In this document: positions 1 through 5,530 of the stretch, in pieces
Numbering within the stretch: position 1 is the first letter of the stretch
Layout: every line of letters starts with the position of its first letter
Assembly (NCBI GenBank): GCA_934662925.1
Contig: CAKUKL010000079.1
Coordinates: 1 to 6,942 of the forward strand
Reading direction: 5' to 3'
Source of the DNA: an uncultured Oscillospiraceae bacterium
Lineage (GTDB): Bacteria > Bacillota > Clostridia > Oscillospirales > Oscillospiraceae
Length of the DNA stretch: 6,942 nt
The notes under the pieces: generated by a model
Seen by the model: only the letters and a program-made list of their open reading frames with translations
The model's database searches: none
What the model was told of the DNA's origin: nothing
Translations under genes and position numbers: made by a program

Positions 1-370
1 TCTTGTTTTTTTATTGTTCATGGGCGGTTCTACTGCCAAAAATCTTTGATTTTTGGGAAGGGACCCCTACGCTATGGAATGTGCCACCGGCACATTCCAT
101 GACGCTGCGGCTTCGGGCGTCCAGAAAGCAAGAGTATGGTGATTCTACCGTACTCTTGTTTTTTATTGTCCGTGGGCAGTCCTATCGCCAAAAATCTTTG
201 ATTTTTGGGAAGGGACCCCTACGCTATGGAATGTGCCGCTGGCACATTCCATGACGCTGCGGCTTCGTGCGTGCAGAAGGCAAGAGTATGGTAATTCTAC
301 CGTACTCTTGTTTTTTTATTGTCCATGGGCAGTTCTACCGCCAAAAATCTTCGATTTTTGGGAAGGGACC
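1..370. repeat. Tandem 152/153-bp non-coding repeat, about 2.4 copies
   Basis: Copies run 1-153, 154-305 and 306-370 (partial, stopping after the GGGAAGGGACC block). The one-base difference in length comes from a T-run of 7, 6 and 7 bases. Each full unit holds three perfect inverted repeats. The first is CCAAAAATC/GATTTTTGG (36-44/48-56; 188-196/200-208; 341-349/353-361). The second is a 12-bp stem ATGGAATGTGCC/GGCACATTCCAT (74-85/89-100; 226-237/241-252). The third is CAAGAGTA/TACTCTTG (129-136/151-158; 281-288/303-310), followed by the T-run. The window begins inside a copy, so the array probably extends upstream. Frames that stay open through it just translate the repeat and shift frame between copies, so no protein gene is supported here. 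It could be an intergenic repeat family, a structured RNA or a terminator array. Confidence 0.93.
281..317 (+). terminator. Terminator-like hairpin with T-run inside repeat copy 2
   Basis: An 8-bp stem CAAGAGTA/TACTCTTG (281-288/303-310), extended inside by GGTA/TACC, is followed at once by seven T residues (311-317). The same arrangement occurs in copy 1 (129-158, then six Ts), and the first bases of the window look like the end of another. A T-run follows only in the + direction, so it would stop + strand transcripts entering from the left. The stem is only moderately GC-rich, and the hairpin is part of a repeat, so termination is an inference. Confidence 0.4.
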
Positions 371-435
371 ACTTTGACCAATTATAAATTCTGGCTGATT
401 TTTTACAAAAAATCATACCATTGTTCCCAGATATG

Positions 436-444
436 TGTTATGAT
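436..444 (+). promoter_or_regulatory. Possible extended -10 promoter for the lipoprotein operon
   Basis: TGT followed by TATGAT (439-444) fits an extended -10 element (TGn plus a 5/6 match to TATAAT). It lies about 60 nt before the chosen GTG start at 505. No good -35 hexamer sits 16-18 nt upstream: TTTACA at 402-407 is too far away and TTGTTC at 421-426 too close. The 371-435 stretch also contains an AT-rich inverted repeat, TGATTTTT/AAAAATCA (396-403/408-415), of unknown meaning. Support is the -10 match and position only. Confidence 0.35.
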
Positions 445-504
445 AGGCAGGATGAAATGATAAAATTCGGTTGCCATACGCTTTTAAGGAAAGGGGGCGG
501 CCCT

Positions 505-1869
505 GTGAAACGAAAATTTGGCTGTCTGGCTGTAGGTCTGCTGCTGGCGCTGGTCCTGTCCGGGTGCCGCATGTCACTGTTCAAGTCGGCGGAGGATCTC
601 TACGCCCAGCCCCAGCTTCCGGAAGGGTATGAAAACCTCAACACCACCATCCAGACCATCGTGAGCGCGGGCGACGTGGAGCAGGCCGCGCCCCTGTCCG
701 GCAGCAATACCTCCGCCGTACAGCTGCTGGATCTGGACGGAGACGGGACGGAGGAGACGGCGGTGGCTTTTTTCCGCAGCAGCTCCGCCGACGACCCCAA
801 GCCGCTGAAGATATACCTGCTGCGCGCCGGAAACGACGGGGCGTACAACATCGCGTACAAGCTGGAGGGCGAGGGCACCAGCGTCAACTCCATCGCTTAT
901 CAGGATCTGACGGGCAACGGGGACAAGGAAGTGGTGGTGAGCTGGCAGCTGACCACCCGGGCCAACGTCCTGTCCGTGTATGAGCTGGGCCCCATGGGGG
1001 CGGTGGAGCTTGCCCACACCACCTATAACGAAAGCTACGTGTTGGCGGACCTGAATCGGGACGGCCGCCGGGAGCTTGTGGTCATCCAGCGGGACGACAC
1101 CGGCAGCGAGCACAGTCAGGCGTCCTGCTACACCTACGAGGACGGGATGCTGGTGCTGACCTCCTCCGCCAACCTGTCCGAGGGAGTGGTGGACGTAACC
1201 TCCGTCCGCACCGGCGTGCTGGCCGGGCGGCTGCCCGCCATTTATGTTACCTCCAAGCGCGAGTCCGGTCAGGTGACGGATATTTTCGCCTATGAGGACG
1301 GCGGGCTGGTCAACGTGACCATCGACGCGGACAGCGGCGTGAGCAACGATACCCTGCGGGACTACGAGGCCGTGGGCATCACCGACATCAACAACGACGG
1401 CGTGCTGGAGGTGCCCGTGGCCCAGATGCTGCCTGCCCTCGGCCCCAACAGCGCCGCCCACTGGGTCATCTACTGGCGGCAGTTCGACCGGAACGGCTCC
1501 GCCACCGTGGCCTGCATCACCTATCACGCGGTGAACGACGGCTGGTACATCGTGCTGCCCAGCGACTGGGCAGGGCACATCTCCGCCGAGCGCAATACGG
1601 AGGAGAGCTACCGCGGCGAATGGTCCGTGACCTTCTACCACTGGGACGACGACGGCGTCGCCGCGCCGTTTATGACCGTGTTCCGCCTGACGGGCAACAA
1701 CCGGGAGGTCCGGGCGAGAAAGGACGGCCGCGAGCCGATTTTGAGCACCAACACCGCCACCTTTGCCGTGAAATTCATGAAGGAGGGCTGGGACTGCGGC
1801 CTGAGCACCGACCGGATCAAGGAGCGGTTCAGCCTGATCACTACAGAGTGGTCCAACGACGATACCTGA
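505..1869 (+). CDS. FG-GAP/VCBS-like lipoprotein encoded upstream of a two-component system
   Basis: Predicted 454-residue secreted lipoprotein of unknown exact function. It starts with a basic N-terminus (VKRKFG, read as M), a hydrophobic stretch and a lipobox LSGC with the modified cysteine at residue 21, so it should be anchored on the outer face of the membrane. Four spaced Asp-rich motifs of FG-GAP/VCBS type follow: DLDGDGTEE (76-84), DLTGNGDKE (134-142), DLNRDGRRE (182-190) and DINNDGVLE (294-302). In known families such motifs form beta-propeller blades, often binding calcium. Residues from about 317 to the end are rich in Trp and Tyr and match no domain I can name. The GTG at 505 is chosen because AAGGGGG (491-497) lies 7 nt upstream and it gives a proper signal peptide; a longer frame from TTG at 421 adds 28 residues that do not resemble a signal and overlap the possible promoter. 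The regulator gene starts 18 nt after the stop, suggesting co-transcription and a sensing or accessory role. Confidence 0.9.
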   Translation: MKRKFGCLAVGLLLALVLSGCRMSLFKSAEDLYAQPQLPEGYENLNTTIQTIVSAGDVEQAAPLSGSNTSAVQLLDLDGDGTEETAVAFFRSSSADDPKPLKIYLLRAGNDGAYNIAYKLEGEGTSVNSIAYQDLTGNGDKEVVVSWQLTTRANVLSVYELGPMGAVELAHTTYNESYVLADLNRDGRRELVVIQRDDTGSEHSQASCYTYEDGMLVLTSSANLSEGVVDVTSVRTGVLAGRLPAIYVTSKRESGQVTDIFAYEDGGLVNVTIDADSGVSNDTLRDYEAVGITDINNDGVLEVPVAQMLPALGPNSAAHWVIYWRQFDRNGSATVACITYHAVNDGWYIVLPSDWAGHISAERNTEESYRGEWSVTFYHWDDDGVAAPFMTVFRLTGNNREVRARKDGREPILSTNTATFAVKFMKEGWDCGLSTDRIKERFSLITTEWSNDDT

Positions 1870-1887
1870 CGAAGGGAGATACGAGCC

Positions 1888-2577
1888 ATGAAAAAGGTTC
1901 TGGTTTTAGAGGACGAGCCCAATATCCGCAGCTTTGTGGTGATCAACCTGAAGCGGGCGGGGTACGAGACCATCGAAGCCGGCGACGGGGAAGAGGCGCT
2001 GGAGCAGATCCGGAAGAACCCGGACGTGAAGGTGGCCCTGCTGGACATCATGCTGCCCGGCGACATGGACGGCTTTGAGGTCTGCCGCCGCATCCGGGCC
2101 ACCAATACAAAAATCGGCATCATCATGCTGACGGCCCGTTCTCAGGAAATGGACAAGGTGACGGGACTGATGACCGGCGCCGACGACTATGTGACCAAGC
2201 CCTTCTCCCCGGCGGAGCTGACCGCCCGGGTGGATGCCCTCTATCGCCGGGCGGGGGGGGAGATGGTGCGGGATGCCGACGAGATCAGCCAGCCGCCCTT
2301 CCTGCTCAACGTCCGTAACCGGACGCTGGAGAAGAACGGCCAGCGGGTGAAGCTCACGCAGGTGGAGTACGCCATCGTCAAGCTGTTCATGGATAACCCC
2401 GGCAAGGCCCTGTCCCGGGAGGAAATTCTGGACGCGGTCTGGGGCAAGGACTATATCGGCGAGCTGAAGATCGTGGATGTGAACATCCGCCGTCTGCGCA
2501 TCAAGATCGAGGACGACGCACAGAATCCCACCTATATCACTACCGTGTGGGGTTACGGCTACAAGTGGGGGCTGTGA
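1888..2577 (+). CDS. OmpR/PhoB-family response regulator
   Basis: A 229-residue DNA-binding response regulator, full length for the family. The receiver domain (about 1-118) shows the acidic pair E8/D9, the phospho-acceptor D53 in LLDIMLP, T82 and K104 (TKPF). A short linker (about 119-132) leads to a winged-helix transcription-activation domain (about 133-228) ending in the typical VWGYGYKW wing. The receiver should be phosphorylated by the kinase encoded next, and the protein should bind tandem promoter sites as a dimer; targets cannot be read from the sequence. ATG at 1888 has GAAGGGAG (1871-1878) 9 nt upstream. It starts 18 nt after the lipoprotein stop and is probably in the same transcript. 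A run of eight Gs (2253-2260) falls in the linker. The last 20 codons and the bases after the stop are duplicated 224 bp downstream. No closer orthologue name, such as phoP or walR, can be justified. Confidence 0.97.
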   Translation: MKKVLVLEDEPNIRSFVVINLKRAGYETIEAGDGEEALEQIRKNPDVKVALLDIMLPGDMDGFEVCRRIRATNTKIGIIMLTARSQEMDKVTGLMTGADDYVTKPFSPAELTARVDALYRRAGGEMVRDADEISQPPFLLNVRNRTLEKNGQRVKLTQVEYAIVKLFMDNPGKALSREEILDAVWGKDYIGELKIVDVNIRRLRIKIEDDAQNPTYITTVWGYGYKWGL

Positions 2578-2607
2578 AACAGACTCACGAGCGTCGTCCG
2601 GGCAGCC

Positions 2608-2737
2608 CGCTGACGGCGGGCCGGCCCGGGTGGGCCGTCCAAATGCGGCGTATGGCCGCATTTGAAACCGGCGGGATTCACTCCCGGCGGTTTGAATGAG
2701 ATCTGGGGGTCCCCGCGGCGCGAAGGCGGCGTGGGGC
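2608..2737. repeat. GC-rich hairpin cassette between regulator and kinase genes
   Basis: This 130-bp stretch is bounded by two 94-bp direct copies of the regulator gene end. It contains consecutive inverted repeats: GACGGC/GCCGTC (2612-2617/2634-2639) around the palindrome GGGCCGGCCC (2618-2627); a perfect 10-bp stem CAAATGCGGC/GCCGCATTTG (2640-2649/2655-2664); and a 12-bp stem with one mismatch (2665-2676/2682-2693). A less regular GC-rich inverted segment occupies about 2706-2737. No T-run follows any stem, so these are not classic terminators. The make-up recalls REP-like or small mosaic intergenic repeats, but family membership needs a genome-wide search. In the transcript it would put strong structure between the regulator and kinase messages. 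Confidence 0.7.
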
Positions 2738-2831
2738 CGACGCGCAGAATCCCACCTATATCACCACTGTGTGGGGTTACGGCTACAAGTGGGGGCTGTG
2801 AGACAGATTCACGAGCGTCATCCGGGCAGCC
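2738..2831 (+). pseudogene. Duplicated 3' tail of the response regulator gene
   Basis: The segment repeats 2514-2607 at an offset of exactly 224 bp with 88 of 94 positions identical. The coding part (2739-2801) encodes the same final 20 residues of the regulator plus its TGA. The three differences there (opposite 2520, 2541 and 2544) are all synonymous, and three more lie after the stop (opposite 2578, 2584 and 2596). The fragment has no start codon or ribosome binding site, so it cannot make a regulator. It lies on the side joined to the kinase leader. It may be a relic of an ancestral or transferred regulator copy left when the hairpin cassette arrived. Because only silent sites differ, the copies probably diverged as working genes in different strains before coming together, rather than after a local duplication. 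Confidence 0.93.
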
Positions 2832-2896
2832 AAAACAGCTGTTAGGCGCTTTAGCTTTACACACATTGAAATTTCAGAAAACAGGAGGTGAGCACC
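2832..2896 (+). other. Kinase leader with Shine-Dalgarno site and two short palindromes
   Basis: This AT-rich leader has perfect 10-bp palindromes AACAGCTGTT (2834-2843) and TGAAATTTCA (2867-2876). A strong AGGAGG (2883-2888) lies 8 nt before the ATG at 2897 and fixes the start; the in-frame GTG at 2888 overlaps the Shine-Dalgarno itself and is unlikely to be used. TTTACA at 2856-2861 has no convincing -10 partner, so I do not call a promoter. Ten-base palindromes are expected a few times by chance in a window this size. Confidence 0.5.
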
Positions 2897-4450
2897 ATGG
2901 AAAAAGCGGAGAAAAAGAAGCGGCCCGAAAAGAAACGCGTGTCCAAGTCCCACCCGAAAAGGGAGCGGACGAAAAAGGGCGAAAAAAAGGAGACCGCCGC
3001 AGTCACCGAGACCCGGAAGCAGACCCGGAAAAAGCAGGCCCGGGGCCTGCGCCGCCGCTGGATGCTCAACTCTCTGGCCGTGGTGCTGTCCGTGCTGCTG
3101 CTGGCGGGCGTAGCCTTTGTCACCGCCATGTATTCCTCCTATTATCAGGTCATCAGCGAGGGCATGGAAACACAGGCTTCCACCGCCGCCAGCTTTTTGC
3201 AGAATTACAGCAATGAACGGGAGTACCTGAGTGCCGCCCGCTATTATATGAACAGCGACTTCACCAAGTCCAACATGGAGCTGCAGTTCCTCGACACCTC
3301 GGGCCGGGTGCTCATGTCGTCCCTGCTGGACGTGCCCCGGGCCACGCCGGGCACGCCGGACATCCAGAAGGCGCTGAACAGCGCGGCCAACCCAAACGAC
3401 CGGGTGGGGACGTGGACAGGTCACGACGCCTACACCAACGAGCACATCATGGCCGTCTCCGTGGCGGTGATGAAAAACGGCACGGTGGTCGGCGTCACCC
3501 GGCTGGTGACCTCCTTGCGGGAGGTGGACCGGCAGATGCTGTATATCACGGTGCTGACGGCGCTGGTTTGCCTGTGCGTGCTGGCGGTGGTGTGGTTTAC
3601 CAACTACTGCTTCATCCGCTCCTTTCTGGAGCCGGTGTCCCGGGTGACTGAGACTGCCAAGCGCATCGCCGCGGGCAGCTACGGCATCCAGATGGAAAAG
3701 CAGTCCAACGACGAGATGGGCCAGCTTACCGACGCCATCAACGACATGTCCATGAAGATCGATCAGGCGGAAAAGACCCAGTCCGAGTTCATTTCCTCCG
3801 TGTCTCACGAGCTGCGCACCCCGCTGACCGCCATCAACGGCTGGGCGGAGACGCTGTATAACGGCGAGGTCCGGGACGCCGAGGACGTGAAGAAGGGCAT
3901 GGGCATCATCGTGTCCGAGGCCCGCCGCCTGACGAACATGGTGGAGGAGCTGCTGGAATTCTCCCGCATCGAGGCCGGGCGGTTCAACCTGTCGGTGGAG
4001 CCGCTGGACATCACCGCCGAGCTGGAGGACGCGGTGTATACCTACCGGGAGTTCTTCCGCCGCAAGGGGCTGGAGCTGCGCTATACCGAGCCGGACGAGC
4101 CATTCCCCGTGGTGACCGGCGACCCGGAGCGCCTGCGGCAGGTGTTCTGCAACCTGCTGGACAACGCGGATAAGCACGGCGGCTCCGGCGGCCGGGTGGA
4201 CGTGTCCGTGGCGCTGGAGGGGGAGGACGTGGTCATCCGCATCCGGGACTACGGCCCCGGCATCCCCGAGGAGGAGCTGCCCCACGTGAAGTACAAGTTC
4301 TACAAGGGCTCCTCCAAGGCCCGGGGCTCCGGCATCGGCCTTGCGGTGTGTGAGGAGATCATCACCCGCCACGGCGGCACGCTGGAGCTTGCCAACGCCG
4401 AGGGCGGCGGCTGCGTGGCCATCATCCGGCTGCCCACCGACGAGCAATAG
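2897..4450 (+). CDS. Membrane sensor histidine kinase (HAMP, HisKA, HATPase_c)
   Basis: A 517-residue kinase, the likely partner of the regulator upstream. Residues 1-54 form a very basic cytoplasmic tail (25 Lys/Arg of 54). TM1 is about 57-79 and TM2 about 215-237; the intervening ~135 residues form an extracytoplasmic sensor region that looks PAS/Cache-like (an inference from length and the LQFLDTSGRVL segment). A HAMP linker spans about 238-290. The HisKA helix carries the phosphorylated H304 in SVSHELRTPL. The ATP-binding domain shows the N box NLLDNADKH (N423), the G1 box DYGPGIP (451-457) and the G2 box GSGIGLAV (from 477). All residues needed for activity appear present, including E305 beside the histidine. 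The architecture is PhoR/ResE-like, but the signal is unknown. The 319-nt gap from the regulator gene is unusual for such a pair and comes from the inserted hairpin cassette and duplicated tail. Confidence 0.97.
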   Translation: MEKAEKKKRPEKKRVSKSHPKRERTKKGEKKETAAVTETRKQTRKKQARGLRRRWMLNSLAVVLSVLLLAGVAFVTAMYSSYYQVISEGMETQASTAASFLQNYSNEREYLSAARYYMNSDFTKSNMELQFLDTSGRVLMSSLLDVPRATPGTPDIQKALNSAANPNDRVGTWTGHDAYTNEHIMAVSVAVMKNGTVVGVTRLVTSLREVDRQMLYITVLTALVCLCVLAVVWFTNYCFIRSFLEPVSRVTETAKRIAAGSYGIQMEKQSNDEMGQLTDAINDMSMKIDQAEKTQSEFISSVSHELRTPLTAINGWAETLYNGEVRDAEDVKKGMGIIVSEARRLTNMVEELLEFSRIEAGRFNLSVEPLDITAELEDAVYTYREFFRRKGLELRYTEPDEPFPVVTGDPERLRQVFCNLLDNADKHGGSGGRVDVSVALEGEDVVIRIRDYGPGIPEEELPHVKYKFYKGSSKARGSGIGLAVCEEIITRHGGTLELANAEGGGCVAIIRLPTDEQ

Positions 4451-4470
4451 AACAAAAGTTCCAAAAAGAG

Positions 4471-4499
4471 TTGCAAAGGGAGTCATCTTCTGATAAACT
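4471..4499 (+). promoter_or_regulatory. Possible sigma-A promoter for DUF1385-prmC
   Basis: TTGCAA (4471-4476) and TAAACT (4494-4499) are separated by 17 bp, and a TGA triplet just before the -10 gives an extended -10. Each hexamer matches consensus at four of six positions. It lies in the only gap between the kinase and the DUF1385 gene, 41 nt before the start codon, and would let these genes be expressed separately from the two-component operon. No terminator is visible after the kinase gene, so read-through is also possible. Confidence 0.45.
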
Positions 4500-4504
4500 G
4501 TCTT

Positions 4505-4521
4505 GGGGCGCGCCGCGCCCC
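4505..4521 (+). promoter_or_regulatory. GC hairpin next to the DUF1385 ribosome binding site
   Basis: A perfect 7-bp stem GGGGCGC/GCGCCCC with loop GCC sits two bases before the TAAGGAGA Shine-Dalgarno (4523-4530) and about 5 nt after the proposed -10 box. It would therefore lie at the very 5' end of the message. It has no T-run, so it is more likely to stabilise or modulate the mRNA than to terminate transcription. The role is inferred. Confidence 0.5.
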
Positions 4522-4539
4522 GTAAGGAGAAACTGATCC

Positions 4540-5514
4540 ATGGCAAAGAAAGAACCTCAGAGCTGCGAGACAAAATTCAAGACCACCTGCGGCGGACAGG
4601 CCCTCATCGAGGGCATCATGATGCAGGGGCCGGACCGGCGGGCGGTAGTGGTGCGCAAGCCGGACGGAGAGATGGACGTCACCACGTGGGACGTCAAGCA
4701 CCGGAAAAAGGTGTGGAAGCTCCCGTTTCTGCGGGGCATCGTCACCTTTGGCTCCGCCATGTACTATGGAGTCAAGGCGCTGATGTACTCCGCCGACGCC
4801 TCCGGCGAGATGGAGGTGGGGGACGAGGAGCTGACCGGCCTTGACAAGTGGATCAACGAGCACTTTTCCGAGGAAAAGGCCGCTTCGCTGCTCATCGCCA
4901 TCGCGGCGGTGCTGGGCGTGGCGTTTTCCATCGGGCTGTTCATCCTGCTGCCCACCGCCATCACCGGCCTCATCGGCCTTGCGTGGAAGACCATGCCCCT
5001 GTGGGTGCGCTCCGTGGTGGAGGGTGCCGTCAAGGTGGCCATTTTTCTGGCGTACCTGTATCTCTGCTCCAAAACGAAGGATATCCACCGGGTGTTCGAG
5101 TACCACGGTGCGGAGCACAAGACCATTTATTGCTACGAGAACGGTCTGGAGCTGACGGTGGAGAACGTCCGGAAGCAGCCCCGGCACCATCCCCGCTGCG
5201 GCACCAGCTTCCTGTTCGTGGTCATCGTGGTGTCTATTTTCCTGTCCATCGTCATCTTCACGCCGCTGAAGATCGAGAACACGTGGCTGCGGATGCTGCT
5301 GCACCTGTTGCTGCTGCCCGTCATCGTGGGCATTACATACGAATTCAACCGCTATGTGGGCGGCCACGACGGGCCGGTGTGCCAGTTCCTCCGGGCGCCG
5401 GGCATGTGGATGCAGAACTTCACCACCTTCGAGCCGGACGACTCCATGATCGAGGTGGGCATCGAGGCGCTCAAGCAGGTGCTGCCCAAGGAGAAGGGCG
5501 CGGACCGCTGGTAA
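4540..5514 (+). CDS. DUF1385 multi-pass membrane protein
   Basis: A 324-residue protein of the DUF1385 family (I believe B. subtilis YqhQ belongs to it); no biochemical role is established to my knowledge. The family signature GGQALIEGIMMQGP is at residues 18-31. Hydrophobic segments at about 115-147, 163-177, 223-243 and 252-267 indicate several membrane passes. Between them lie conserved-looking polar motifs: YHGAEHK (188-194) with H189, E192 and H193, and HHPRCGTSF (216-224). These His/Glu/Cys residues could bind metal or form an active site, which is inference. The C-terminus has FNRYVGGHDGP and a PGMWMQNFTT segment. ATG at 4540 follows AAGGAGA by 9 nt. prmC begins 16 nt after its stop. 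A DUF1385 gene beside prmC is, as I recall, a common arrangement in Firmicutes and suggests co-transcription rather than a shown shared function. Confidence 0.94.
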   Translation: MAKKEPQSCETKFKTTCGGQALIEGIMMQGPDRRAVVVRKPDGEMDVTTWDVKHRKKVWKLPFLRGIVTFGSAMYYGVKALMYSADASGEMEVGDEELTGLDKWINEHFSEEKAASLLIAIAAVLGVAFSIGLFILLPTAITGLIGLAWKTMPLWVRSVVEGAVKVAIFLAYLYLCSKTKDIHRVFEYHGAEHKTIYCYENGLELTVENVRKQPRHHPRCGTSFLFVVIVVSIFLSIVIFTPLKIENTWLRMLLHLLLLPVIVGITYEFNRYVGGHDGPVCQFLRAPGMWMQNFTTFEPDDSMIEVGIEALKQVLPKEKGADRW

Positions 5515-5530
5515 AAGGGAGGGGACGCAG

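Noticed and set aside
1..370. CRISPR array
   Set aside because: The unit is 152 bp and nearly identical throughout, with no short repeats alternating with unique spacers.
374..402. TTGACC as a -35 box for the lipoprotein operon
   Set aside because: The sequence 17 nt downstream (about 397-402, GATTTT) is a poor -10.
3..460. Two small + strand frames across the repeat region
   Set aside because: They translate the tandem repeat, change frame between copies and run into the promoter region; no ribosome site supports them.
421..504. 28-residue upstream extension of the lipoprotein from a TTG codon
   Set aside because: It would bury the signal peptide, lacks a good ribosome site and overlaps the possible -10 box; GTG at 505 is better.
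574..1641. Long - strand frame opposite the lipoprotein gene
   Set aside because: Shadow of GC-rich third codon positions; low-complexity His/Gly/Val protein with no recognisable domain, while the + strand has a signal peptide and motifs.
2640..2693. Hairpins after the regulator gene as a Rho-independent terminator
   Set aside because: No T-run follows either stem.
2608..2737. Insertion sequence with target-site duplication
   Set aside because: No transposase is present, and the flanking repeats are 94 bp long and diverged, far from a typical target-site duplication.
2783..4573. 596-codon - strand frame opposite the kinase gene
   Set aside because: It covers the kinase, which has every family motif on the + strand; the reverse product is low-complexity and matches nothing.
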